A DNA stretch of 64,000 nt from Porticoccus sp041581635 (GTDB taxonomy: Bacteria > Pseudomonadota > Gammaproteobacteria > Pseudomonadales > Porticoccaceae), in the NCBI GenBank assembly GCA_041581635.1, contig JBFICW010000004.1, positions 1-64,000 on the forward strand, in the 5' to 3' direction. How positions within the stretch are numbered: the stretch's first letter is position 1; every line of letters begins with the position of its first letter. This document shows, in pieces, positions 26,152-33,837 of the stretch. The notes below the pieces were generated by a model. The model saw only the letters and a program-made list of their open reading frames with translations. It did not search any database and was not told where the DNA came from. Made by a program: the position numbers and the translations under genes.

Positions 26152-26628
26152 TTAGGGAATGCTTAGGATTTGTTCGCTGTGTGCAGTATGTAGCACATTA
26201 ATCATTTGATCCTCTGCCGAAAATCGAGCTTCTAGAGAGACCCCCAATTCTGATAAATCAGTTGCTAGTGTTTTGAGGTCATCGGTTTCCAGGTATTTAT
26301 CATTAAAATCCAGAATGATCTCTGTGGTAGTGTCAATAGTGTGAAAAAGAGCATCAGCAACTTTCAGTCCGTTACTATCTTTCAGGTCTTTACATTCCTG
26401 AACTAGCTGATCGTAGATTTCAAAGTGTCCCGCAGACGCGTAGTCGACTAAAAGTTCACAGAAAGCCTTTAGTTTTTCACCATGTAAAGTATTTTTGCTG
26501 TCAAAATCGTTGATGTTTCCGAGTGCGCAAAAATCAACGAGCACCTCTTGCCGTTCTTGTAACCAGCGATCAATCAGGGTGCTAACCCCTCCCCAGCGTT
26601 CTTGTGCAGACTTGCAATTCTGAAGCAT
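26152..26628 (-). CDS. rsd: Regulator of sigma D (Rsd/AlgQ family anti-sigma-70)
   Basis: 158 aa helical protein with the family start NCKSAQERWGGVSTLIDRWL and the central GEKLKAFCELLVDYASAGHFEIYDQLV. Rsd binds RpoD region 4 and lowers sigma-70 activity in stationary phase; AlgQ is the Pseudomonas relative. Single gene, convergent with the FKBP gene. Confidence 0.9.
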   Translation of the reverse strand: MLQNCKSAQERWGGVSTLIDRWLQERQEVLVDFCALGNINDFDSKNTLHGEKLKAFCELLVDYASAGHFEIYDQLVQECKDLKDSNGLKVADALFHTIDTTTEIILDFNDKYLETDDLKTLATDLSELGVSLEARFSAEDQMINVLHTAHSEQILSIP

Positions 26629-26702
26629 AAACGGCAGCTTTTTCGATGAATTTCACCAAGGATATGCAAACCGTTAGAGCGTGACAAGGCTTTTCTAAGT
26701 CA

Positions 26703-27410
26703 TTATTTTAAAATAGAAATAACGAGCCAGGGTAGGATTATAGCGGTAACTGCACCGGTTAAGCCTAAGCCTAGACTGGCAAAGGCACCACACGTCCCGC
26801 TAATTTCAAAGGCGCGTGCTGTCCCGACCCCATGTGCGCAAATACCTAAGACAAAACCTTTGATACGGTCATCGCGAATACCCATCCAGTGAAATAGAGC
26901 AGGGCCAAAAATTGCACCAACTACCCCTGTAAATACAACGATACCCGCTGTCAGGCCTGGTTGTCCTCCAATTTTCTCAGCAATGCCCAGTGCAATCGGA
27001 GTCGTGACTGATTTTGGGGTGACAGATATTAGGGTATCCATTGTGGCTCCTAACAGCCAAGCGGTGATTAGAGCAATGATGACGGCAAAACTGGCACCAA
27101 AGCCCAATGTTATCAGCAGGGGTTTCGCCAAACTGCGAATATTGTGAAATTGTTGATGCAATGGAATGGCCAGTGCCACTGTTGCGGTGCCGAGTAAAAA
27201 GAAAAGTGGCTGGTTAGCTTCACGGTATTGCTGGTAATTGATATCTGTGAAGAAGAGAACTGTAGAGACTATCAAGGGTGCTGTAACCAGGGGGTGGGAA
27301 AGCGAGTGAATAATTGGCCGTGATTTACTACTGGAATAGAGCCAAAAGGCTACACTGAATGCGGCAAAGGTGAGAATAAGCAGCAGTGTTATATTGACAG
27401 CTTCCATCAT
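26703..27410 (-). CDS. lrgB: LrgB family membrane protein
   Basis: 235 aa, about seven transmembrane helices, with SVTPKSVTTPIALGIAEKIGG and GICAHGVGTARAFE typical of LrgB/CidB. With LrgA it affects murein hydrolase export or transport of small acids such as pyruvate. Overlaps the upstream lrgA by 4 bp. Confidence 0.9.
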   Translation of the reverse strand: MMEAVNITLLLILTFAAFSVAFWLYSSSKSRPIIHSLSHPLVTAPLIVSTVLFFTDINYQQYREANQPLFFLLGTATVALAIPLHQQFHNIRSLAKPLLITLGFGASFAVIIALITAWLLGATMDTLISVTPKSVTTPIALGIAEKIGGQPGLTAGIVVFTGVVGAIFGPALFHWMGIRDDRIKGFVLGICAHGVGTARAFEISGTCGAFASLGLGLTGAVTAIILPWLVISILK

Positions 27411-27775
27411 TGGCCGTCAGCCTCAGATTGAGACAACTTTTTTAGTAATAATCGCTCCATCAAGAAAGCCGTGGCTACCATGGTTATCAGCGTGGCCAAG
27501 AGAACCACACCGGCTATTGCAAGCCATTGGTTGTTTTCTATGGAGGATAAAAAGAAAAACCCCACGCAGGCTGGAATAAACATCAGAGAGAGCCAGCGAA
27601 TCAGAAGATGACCGGCTTCACCAAGCCATACTGGCAGCTCGATACGACTGAGTTGTAGTGCTAAAAATAGTAATAGCATACCGACAACTGGCCCGGGTAT
27701 CGGTGCGCCACTGAAATAAACAGTTGCTTCTCCAATGCCTTGAAATAGCAGTAGTGTTAATAGCCCTCGTAGCAT
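27407..27775 (-). CDS. lrgA: CidA/LrgA family holin-like protein
   Basis: 122 aa with four transmembrane helices, containing PGPVVGMLLLFLAL and a short charged C-terminus. First gene of lrgAB, 1 bp downstream of dsbB on the same strand. Its stop overlaps the lrgB start. No LytSR-type regulator is nearby. Confidence 0.88.
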   Translation of the reverse strand: MLRGLLTLLLFQGIGEATVYFSGAPIPGPVVGMLLLFLALQLSRIELPVWLGEAGHLLIRWLSLMFIPACVGFFFLSSIENNQWLAIAGVVLLATLITMVATAFLMERLLLKKLSQSEADGQ

Positions 27776-27776
27776 A

Positions 27777-28253
27777 TTAGTGTTTACGAATAATGAGTGA
27801 GAAGCTTAGCAGGGCAAGAAAGAGAAATGCTAGTAGCGTCCAACCTGGGATACTGAGGTTGAGAAACGTCCACTGAACTTCTGCACAGTTGCCATCACCT
27901 CGCATCAGCATGCCTAGTGCCTCGCTGAAGTTAAAGGCATCAAATAGGTATTCGGCTGGAGGGCCGCAGGCCGGAACCTGATCTTCAGGAAGACTTTGAA
28001 GCCAAAGCTGTTTGGCCGAGAAAAAGCCGCCACCGAGTGAGCTGGCTGTCATAAGAACCCCATAGATCTTGAGGCCATGGTTCTGCAGCAGAGCTAATAA
28101 GGCAAGCATTCCCGTAATGATAATAAAGGCGCGTTGGGTGATGCACAGATAACATGGGGTGAGCTCCATGACATGCTGCATATAAAGAGCAACGGCAATA
28201 AGACCATTACAGATAAGGAAAATTAATAGGTTGGTCTGTCTGCCTTTCAGCAT
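27777..28253 (-). CDS. dsbB: Disulfide bond formation protein B
   Basis: 158 aa inner-membrane quinone reductase that reoxidises DsbA. Four helices with the two periplasmic cysteine pairs: CYLC in the first loop, and Cys residues in VPACGPP and GNCAEVQW in the second. The frame stays open 73 codons upstream to 28472, but that extension has no DsbB similarity; I place the start at 28253 (MLKGRQTNLL). It ends 1 bp before lrgA. Confidence 0.9.
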   Translation of the reverse strand: MLKGRQTNLLIFLICNGLIAVALYMQHVMELTPCYLCITQRAFIIITGMLALLALLQNHGLKIYGVLMTASSLGGGFFSAKQLWLQSLPEDQVPACGPPAEYLFDAFNFSEALGMLMRGDGNCAEVQWTFLNLSIPGWTLLAFLFLALLSFSLIIRKH

Positions 28254-28562
28254 TCTTATATCTCCATCAAAACGTAGGATTGGTTCTAAGCAAGGCCTGT
28301 ACATTAAGACGATGCCGGTGGCTGGGTCAAGGCTGGCACCGCTATCTTTGAGGGCCTTTTTATTCGGAGCATTTATTGATGTATCAGTGACTATCTTTGG
28401 GTGATTCAGGGGGGGATGCAAAAGTGTAGTGAGTATGAGCTTTAAGATGTGTAAAATGTGCGGTTCATTCATGTTGAACTAGAAAGTAGTGTTTCGGTCA
28501 AAACACGCACAAGTTCACCACGCTGTTATTGCGACAATTTATTCGAGTTACAGGACAAAAAA
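28254..28562. other. Divergent intergenic region dsbB / small secreted protein
   Basis: 309 bp with no gene I can support. The minus frame upstream of dsbB happens to be open to 28472 but has no signal or family similarity. The plus side ends in a purine-rich stretch (ACAGGACAAAAAA) that serves as ribosome binding site for the gene at 28563. No clear operator seen. Confidence 0.5.
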
Positions 28563-29021
28563 ATGTTACGACGTCTGGGGTTTCTGGTTTCTATCTTTCT
28601 TTTCTTCCCTTCTGCCTTTTCTTATGCGGACCTTGGTGGTATGGGTGGCTTCCATGGCTCAATGAGTGGTGCACATAATCAATCGACGAGATCAATGAGG
28701 ATTATTGATGAGCAGTATGAGAAAGGAAAGGCTATTTACCTGGGTAGAAATCGTGAGGTCGGCAAATTAAAGCTCTGTCTACACTCTGGTGATGACAACG
28801 TCAAAGTAAAAAGAGCAACGCTCGTGCCCTTTAAAGGCACCACAACGAATAACCTGATTAACAGCCTTCGTGACTGTGATCAACCGGAAGCCGTGCTATT
28901 TGAACAATTGGGTAAAATGCACACGTCACATCTGGTTTACTATTTGAACCGTCGTTTTAAATTGGAGCTTACTGAGCACGCTCAGTCTGTTATTGCCGTA
29001 CCTGGTAGAAGAACACGATAA
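28563..29021 (+). CDS. Small exported protein of unknown function
   Basis: 152 aa. A signal peptide (MLRRLGFLVSIFLFFPSAFS, cleavage near SYA) is followed by a Gly/Met-rich linker (GGMGGFHGSMSG) and a compact domain with two cysteines (LKLCLHSG and SLRDCDQ). The KGKAIYLGRN...C and YYLNRRFKLEL segments resemble the ends of small periplasmic c-type cytochrome domains, but there is no CxxCH heme motif. Not a recognised family to me. GGAC precedes the ATG. Confidence 0.65.
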   Translation: MLRRLGFLVSIFLFFPSAFSYADLGGMGGFHGSMSGAHNQSTRSMRIIDEQYEKGKAIYLGRNREVGKLKLCLHSGDDNVKVKRATLVPFKGTTTNNLINSLRDCDQPEAVLFEQLGKMHTSHLVYYLNRRFKLELTEHAQSVIAVPGRRTR

Positions 29022-29160
29022 TCATTAACTGGATCGGATGAGATCCCGGTCGCACCTTAGCGCTGTGCGATAAAAATGTTAGCCATGTTTCTCGGTAGCC
29101 TAAGAGAGGCGTGAACACAGATACTCCCGTTGAGTCGGCCACTAAGCATTGGGTTCTGTT

Positions 29161-29672
29161 ATGGCGATGAGCAATATGAGTAATCGTGAGGTGCTGGTCT
29201 CCATCGCTGGAGCCTTTGTAGCCACGTTACTTGCATCCTTCTTTAGCTATATGATTCTTTCTGCGGAACAAACGCCCATTATCTTGCTTCTACCGGTGCA
29301 TCCGCAATGCTGATTTTTGGTTTACCCCATAGCCCTGTTTCTCAACCGTGGCACTTGGTTGGCGGGCACGTAGTGTCGGCAATAGTTGGTGTGACTTGCC
29401 AAAAGCTTATTGTGAATCCCATTTTAGCTGCGTCAGTAGCTATCGCTGTTGCCATGTTACTGATGCATTATTTGCGTTGCATTCACCCCCCTGGTGGTGC
29501 AACTGCCGTTACGGCTGTTATTGGCGGTGAACAGGTGGAAGCACTTGGTTATGCTTTTGTTCTGTTGCCGGTCTTTTTTAACTGCATTATTTTGCTATCT
29601 ATTGCCATGGCGGTGGCCTCCTTTCGAGACAAAAATCCTTTTTACCCGGAATTAAAAGGGAGTACCGAATAG
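29161..29672 (+). pseudogene. HPP family integral membrane protein, frameshifted
   Basis: Two adjacent frames together encode an HPP protein. ATG 29161 (also 29167, 29176) reads to about 29280 (N-terminus with a transmembrane helix, ending AEQTPII). The family sequence then continues one frame over, LASTGASAMLIFGLPHS, to the stop at 29672. The total of 512 bp is one short of 171 codons, so a single-base deletion near 29280-29283 explains it. Downstream motifs PWHLVGGHVVSA and HPPGGATAVTAVIGG, the motif naming the family, are intact. HPP proteins have four helices and include nitrite transporters. It is either a recent pseudogene or a sequencing error. The end overlaps acpH by 21 bp. Confidence 0.8.
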
Positions 29673-30290
29673 GCAGTGGCCTGCGTCAGCTGGTTGTTGA
29701 TTCAGTGCTTGCTGTGATCTTTGGTGCTCGGCGAATGCAATCATTTGTGGAAAGACTCGAGAAAATTCTTCCTCTAATAAAGAATAGTCTCTGAGCAATT
29801 GTGGGAATGCTTTATCTAGCGGGACAAAAGTGCGAAAGCGCTGACCGACTCTTTCAATAATGTGTTCAATGTTGTCAATCTGAGCATAACTTTCAAGCCA
29901 CTTTACCTTTGGGGCCACTTCGCTAAATCGTTTGGCGCCCGGTGGCAGGTATTCGCTATATTCTGGCAGGATTTTGTAAAAGTGTTGGCAATAGGTTTCC
30001 AGGCTTTGGGCGTGAAATGTGGACCAGTTGACTGCCAGTAAGTGGTCGTAGCAAATATCAATCAATATGCCGCCAAAACGTCTATAGGGAGGCTCTATTC
30101 TGGTGATGGCATGTCTCACATCGAGAAGAGAATCGGTAAACACATCAATTTTTCGATGTAATTTTATACCAGCCTCTATTGCATCGGGAAGATTCCCCCG
30201 TAAGGGACCTTTAACAAAATCACCCAGTAACCCGCCTACCATTGTTTCCGGGCAGTCTCCGGATAGATAGATATGGGCGAGATAATTCAC
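29652..30290 (-). CDS. acpH: Acyl carrier protein phosphodiesterase (AcpH family)
   Basis: 212 aa. It has MNYLAHIYLSG at the N-terminus, GDFVKGP, the HRKIDVFTD motif and GGILIDICYDHLLA, typical of the AcpH/DUF479 HD-like fold. It removes 4'-phosphopantetheine from holo-ACP. Its start overlaps the gshA stop by 4 bp. Confidence 0.9.
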   Translation of the reverse strand: MNYLAHIYLSGDCPETMVGGLLGDFVKGPLRGNLPDAIEAGIKLHRKIDVFTDSLLDVRHAITRIEPPYRRFGGILIDICYDHLLAVNWSTFHAQSLETYCQHFYKILPEYSEYLPPGAKRFSEVAPKVKWLESYAQIDNIEHIIERVGQRFRTFVPLDKAFPQLLRDYSLLEEEFSRVFPQMIAFAEHQRSQQALNQQPADAGHCLFGTPF

Positions 30291-31873
30291 AATGCAAAAT
30301 TGTACTGTTGGTAATAGGCGGCAAGAAACTCATCAAAAGATTGGCAATCGGCAGCTTCAATCTGCTGCTGCTGTCTCAATGATTCTGCGGCCATTGTATT
30401 GTATTGCCGGGTAATTTCTGGCGGCAACGCCTTATTCAGAAAGTACTTCTTATGTTTGATAGCATGGTTCATCGCTACCCTGAAATAGGTCTGTCCTTTG
30501 TCTTCCATTTCCTTAAGAATGCGTGCAGAAGGTGTTAGTGAGGGATCGTCGAGCAAGGGAGCCAGTTTGTTCAGCGTATTTTCATAACGGTCAGTTTGGT
30601 TGTGTTGGTCAAGCAGCTGGGCTACGGGCTTCATTTCTTCAAACAGATCATGGCTCCACGCCAGAAAAGACCGTTCACCCTGGTGATCAAGTAACATTAA
30701 TTCGGGATTGCGCCCCTGGCATACCATCAGTCGTTGGTTATCCATAATATTGCGGTATTCCCGGTTGTCTGTAGGCGGACTCTTGGATAGCAGGCACGTC
30801 AACAGAAAAATATCCATAAAGTCCATCTGTAGGCGGTCGATACCCAACGGTTGAAATGGGTTGAGATCAACACAGCGGACCTCAATGTACTCAACGCCTC
30901 TCTCCCACAATGCCCGCAGTGGTGTTTCGCCAGAATACGTTGTGCGCTTGGGGCGGACTGTGCTGTAAAACTCGTTTTCAATCTGTAGCAGATGTGGACT
31001 CAGCTGTTGGTACTCACCATTGCTGTCTTTAACACCGGCAGCCTCGTAGTCCGGGTAGGGTTCCATCAACGCATGGCGAAGAGTTTCAACATAGCTGCGA
31101 ATGTCGTTATAGCAGACTATCAGTTGCTCCTGTGCCTTGCTTTGGTAACCCAGGTCGCCCATCCGCAGGGAAGTAGCATTTGGCATATGAAGGCTATGAT
31201 CATCTGAGCCAAAAGGCACAAGTTGGTGGTCGCGCCCTTTAACAAAGCTTCGGCAGACACTTGGCGATGCACCAAATAAATAGAGCAGCAGCCAGAAATG
31301 ACGCCGGAAGTTTCGGATTAAGGAAAAATAGTTTTCGGTTTTGTAGTCTTGTAGGGATTGGCTGGAGTTTTCCTTTTTTCTGAGTATGTCCAGCAGTTCA
31401 TCGGGCACAGAAAAGTTATAGTGAATGCCTGCAATTGTTTGCATCAGTCTGCCATATCGGTGTCCTAAACCGACCCGATAAATACTTTTCATCTGCCCCA
31501 CATTTGACGAACCGTATTGACCAACCGGTATATCGCTGTCGCCACTTAATTGGCAGGGCATACTATTCGCCCAGAGTAATTCGTCACCTATTTGGCGGTA
31601 GGTGAAGCGGTGTATATCCTCCAGTGTTTGCAACACCTTGGCGGCATCGCTGGATGGGGGTGTTATGAATTCAAGTAGTGACTCTGAGTAATCAGTCGTT
31701 ATCTGTGGGTGAGTGAGGGCTGAACCGAGCGCAGGTGGATGTGGTGTTTGGGCTAATGTTCCATTTGGCGTGACCCGCAGACTTTCTTTCTCAATACCTC
31801 GGGTAATACCCGATAGCACCCGTGACTCACTGTTACTGGCCAGTACATTCAGACGATTTTTTAACAGGGGCAA
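30287..31873 (-). CDS. gshA: Glutamate-cysteine ligase
   Basis: About 528 aa, E. coli-type GshA, first step of glutathione synthesis. Motifs: GITRGIEKESLRVT (glutamate/ATP site), TTDYSESLLEFITPP, SMPCQLSG, and YIEVRCVDLNPFQPLGID. I place the start at TTG 31873: AAGGAA lies 5-6 nt upstream, the length is close to the 518 aa of E. coli, and the preceding small gene then ends 22 bp before it. The longer frame begins with a GTG at 31951, lacks a ribosome binding site and would overlap that gene. Confidence 0.92.
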   Translation of the reverse strand: MPLLKNRLNVLASNSESRVLSGITRGIEKESLRVTPNGTLAQTPHPPALGSALTHPQITTDYSESLLEFITPPSSDAAKVLQTLEDIHRFTYRQIGDELLWANSMPCQLSGDSDIPVGQYGSSNVGQMKSIYRVGLGHRYGRLMQTIAGIHYNFSVPDELLDILRKKENSSQSLQDYKTENYFSLIRNFRRHFWLLLYLFGASPSVCRSFVKGRDHQLVPFGSDDHSLHMPNATSLRMGDLGYQSKAQEQLIVCYNDIRSYVETLRHALMEPYPDYEAAGVKDSNGEYQQLSPHLLQIENEFYSTVRPKRTTYSGETPLRALWERGVEYIEVRCVDLNPFQPLGIDRLQMDFMDIFLLTCLLSKSPPTDNREYRNIMDNQRLMVCQGRNPELMLLDHQGERSFLAWSHDLFEEMKPVAQLLDQHNQTDRYENTLNKLAPLLDDPSLTPSARILKEMEDKGQTYFRVAMNHAIKHKKYFLNKALPPEITRQYNTMAAESLRQQQQIEAADCQSFDEFLAAYYQQYNFAL

Positions 31874-31895
31874 AGTAGTTTCCTTGTCTGGAAGA

Positions 31896-32126
31896 TCAGG
31901 CAGAGATTGCCTGTGCCGGCAACACAGCGTTTCCGGTAGTATTGAGCTCACAAGTAATCACGGTGGCGCGGAGTTGGATATCCTTGGCATTGAGTTCCAT
32001 GAGCTGATTCAGTGCGACATCCTTATGGGGGCTTTGGAACAGTCGGTTTACATTACAACCGTTGACCCACTCCAGTGATTTGTCGAGGTATTGTTCGTGT
32101 TGGTTTTGCAGAATAAAAGCGGTCAT
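31896..32126 (-). CDS. Short conserved-looking protein upstream of gshA
   Basis: 76 aa from ATG 32126 (MTAFILQNQHEQYLDKSLEW); in-frame ATGs exist at 32144 and 32168. The composition is that of a small soluble protein, with DVALNQLMELNAKDIQLRA as a helix and a final Ala-rich tail; no membrane segment. I do not know its function. It lies 22 bp upstream of gshA on the same strand, which supports both being real and cotranscribed. Confidence 0.6.
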   Translation of the reverse strand: MTAFILQNQHEQYLDKSLEWVNGCNVNRLFQSPHKDVALNQLMELNAKDIQLRATVITCELNTTGNAVLPAQAISA

Positions 32127-32300
32127 GTGGGGCAGCTTCGCCATGCAGATTATATCGGTTAAGTACAAGTTTATCTGAAATTACATGTCCTGGCATTGGG
32201 TAGAAGAAAACTTACGTGGAAGGACATTCGACATAAAAGTGAAATCACTTTGACATCAGATGGTCACACCATAAAAACTTCAGAATCAAAAGGTGTTTGA
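32127..32300. other. Intergenic region with AT-rich dyad
   Basis: No gene. At 32236-32251 the arms AAAGTGA and TCACTTT flank AA, a possible operator 50 bp upstream of the decayed sugar dehydrogenase gene. It may be a relic of that gene's control region. Confidence 0.35.
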
Positions 32301-32630
32301 TATGAAGGTGGCAGTATTTGGTGGCGGTTACGTGGGATTGGTGACTAGCACATGTGGGCCACAATGTGATGTGTGTCGATCAGGAGCAGCAAAAAATAGC
32401 ACTGCTTCGGAAAGGTGTATGCCCTATTTTTGAGCCAGGCTTGGAAGATGGTCTGATGGATTGTCAGCGGTAAAACGTTTTGGCGCTTACTGAAGATAAG
32501 GAGGCGGTTTCAAGGCACTGTTGTGGCATTGACTAATGAGTGTGAATACCTCGTGTAAGGCAACAAGTACAGAGGTCTGGCCATATGTAGTCGCAATAGG
32601 TAAGGTGCAATCGGGTTTTGACGATAATGT
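32301..32630 (+). pseudogene. Remnant of UDP-glucose/GDP-mannose dehydrogenase (Ugd family)
   Basis: ATG 32301 starts with the dinucleotide-fold N-terminus of Ugd (MKVAVFGGGYVGLVTSTC). About 15 codons are then deleted or scrambled and the frame shifts at ~32355, after which the next family segment VGHNVMCVDQEQQKIALL, RKGVCPIFEPGLEDGLM is recognisable. A further piece (LALTEDKEAV, ~32478-32506) and a last faint one (YVVAIGK, ~32585-32605) lie in disrupted frames. Everything after about residue 110 of the ~430-residue family is missing. So the gene is dead and 3'-truncated, with the RND operon placed directly behind it. Confidence 0.8.
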
Positions 32631-32646
32631 GTTGTAATTAGAGAGA

Positions 32647-33837
32647 ATGACATTTAGTGAAGGTAGCGTTCAGATGATGGCCGGGCTAAAAAGAATACTT
32701 CCCCCTCTTATCATTTTGGTTGTAGCGGTATTGGTCGTGACAGGGCTGGCGATGTCGCGACCACAGCCTGAGCTGCAGCCATTGAGTGAGCCTCCAGCGC
32801 CCAAAATTCAAGCGATGATCGCTGAGCCAGGGACGCATCAGCTGATTGTTTCCGCCCAGGGAACCGTTCAACCAAAACGAGAAATTGCCTTGGCTACCCA
32901 AGTTTCCGGGCAGGTGGTGTCTGTGGCCGACATATTTGTTGACGGCGGTTTCTTTAAGCAAGGCGACACACTGCTTCAGCTCGATTTGCGAGACTATAAA
33001 ATTGAAGTCGTCAGGGCAAAATCTCGCGTGGCTGAGGCAGAGCAAGTGCTCGCCACAGAACAGGGGCGGGTGTTTCAAGCTAAGCGTGAGTGGCGCGACC
33101 TGGGAAATAAAGCCGGGAACGCACTATTTTTGAGAGAGCCGCAATTAAAAGCCGCTGAAGCAGCACTTGACGCGGCAAAGGCTGATCTCGACCAGGCTAA
33201 GCTCAATCTTGAGAGAACGGCGATAAAGGCTCCTTTTGATGGGCGAATACGCGCTATTGAGGTAAATCTTGGTCAATACCTCTCTGCTGGGATGAAGGTT
33301 GCACAAATTTTTGATGTTGATTCGGCAGAGATTAAGTTGCCGTTAACAGCATCCCAGAGTGAATTGTTGGCATTGCCTATAATGCCCAACCAAGGGGTGA
33401 CATTGCCGGTCACTCTTTCCACTAAAGCTGGTGACCATCGGTGGCAGGGATATATGTCTCGCACTGATGCCAGTATCGATCCTCGAAGTAGAGTGATGTA
33501 CGGTATTGCAGAGGTGGACAAGCCACTTGAAAGCAATCCTCCTTTGATGGTGGGTTCATTTGTTAATGCTGAGATATTGGGCCGAATTTTCGATGATGTG
33601 GTGGCCATACCGCGTATGGCGCTTTATGAAAAAGACAATGTATTAGTCGTTAGCGACGAACATCGGTTGAAGATACAGCCGGTGAGCGTGCTGCAGCATC
33701 GTGGAGACGCCGCCTTTATTCGTGGTGTTCAATCTGGCGCTATTATTCTGGTCGACCGGCCAGGCTATGTGGTAACGGGGATGAAGATTGACCCTGTTAT
33801 TATCCGTCCAGAGAGCCTGAGGGTTCAGTCACCATGA
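32647..33837 (+). CDS. RND efflux periplasmic adaptor subunit (membrane fusion protein)
   Basis: 396 aa. An N-terminal transmembrane anchor (ILPPLIILVVAVLVVTGL), a lipoyl half-motif (GQVVSVADIFVDGGFFKQGDTLLQLD), a coiled-coil hairpin (~115-185), the second lipoyl half (IKAPFDGRIRAIEVNLGQYL) and beta-barrel domains, as in HlyD/AcrA adaptors. Start ATG 32647, or 32674 nine codons later. It overlaps the permease gene by 4 bp. The outer-membrane channel is not encoded here. Confidence 0.9.
   Translation: MTFSEGSVQMMAGLKRILPPLIILVVAVLVVTGLAMSRPQPELQPLSEPPAPKIQAMIAEPGTHQLIVSAQGTVQPKREIALATQVSGQVVSVADIFVDGGFFKQGDTLLQLDLRDYKIEVVRAKSRVAEAEQVLATEQGRVFQAKREWRDLGNKAGNALFLREPQLKAAEAALDAAKADLDQAKLNLERTAIKAPFDGRIRAIEVNLGQYLSAGMKVAQIFDVDSAEIKLPLTASQSELLALPIMPNQGVTLPVTLSTKAGDHRWQGYMSRTDASIDPRSRVMYGIAEVDKPLESNPPLMVGSFVNAEILGRIFDDVVAIPRMALYEKDNVLVVSDEHRLKIQPVSVLQHRGDAAFIRGVQSGAIILVDRPGYVVTGMKIDPVIIRPESLRVQSP

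Noticed and set aside
28254..28472. 73-codon N-terminal extension of DsbB
   Set aside because: No signal or DsbB similarity; DsbB normally begins at the first helix, and an ATG at 28253 fits.
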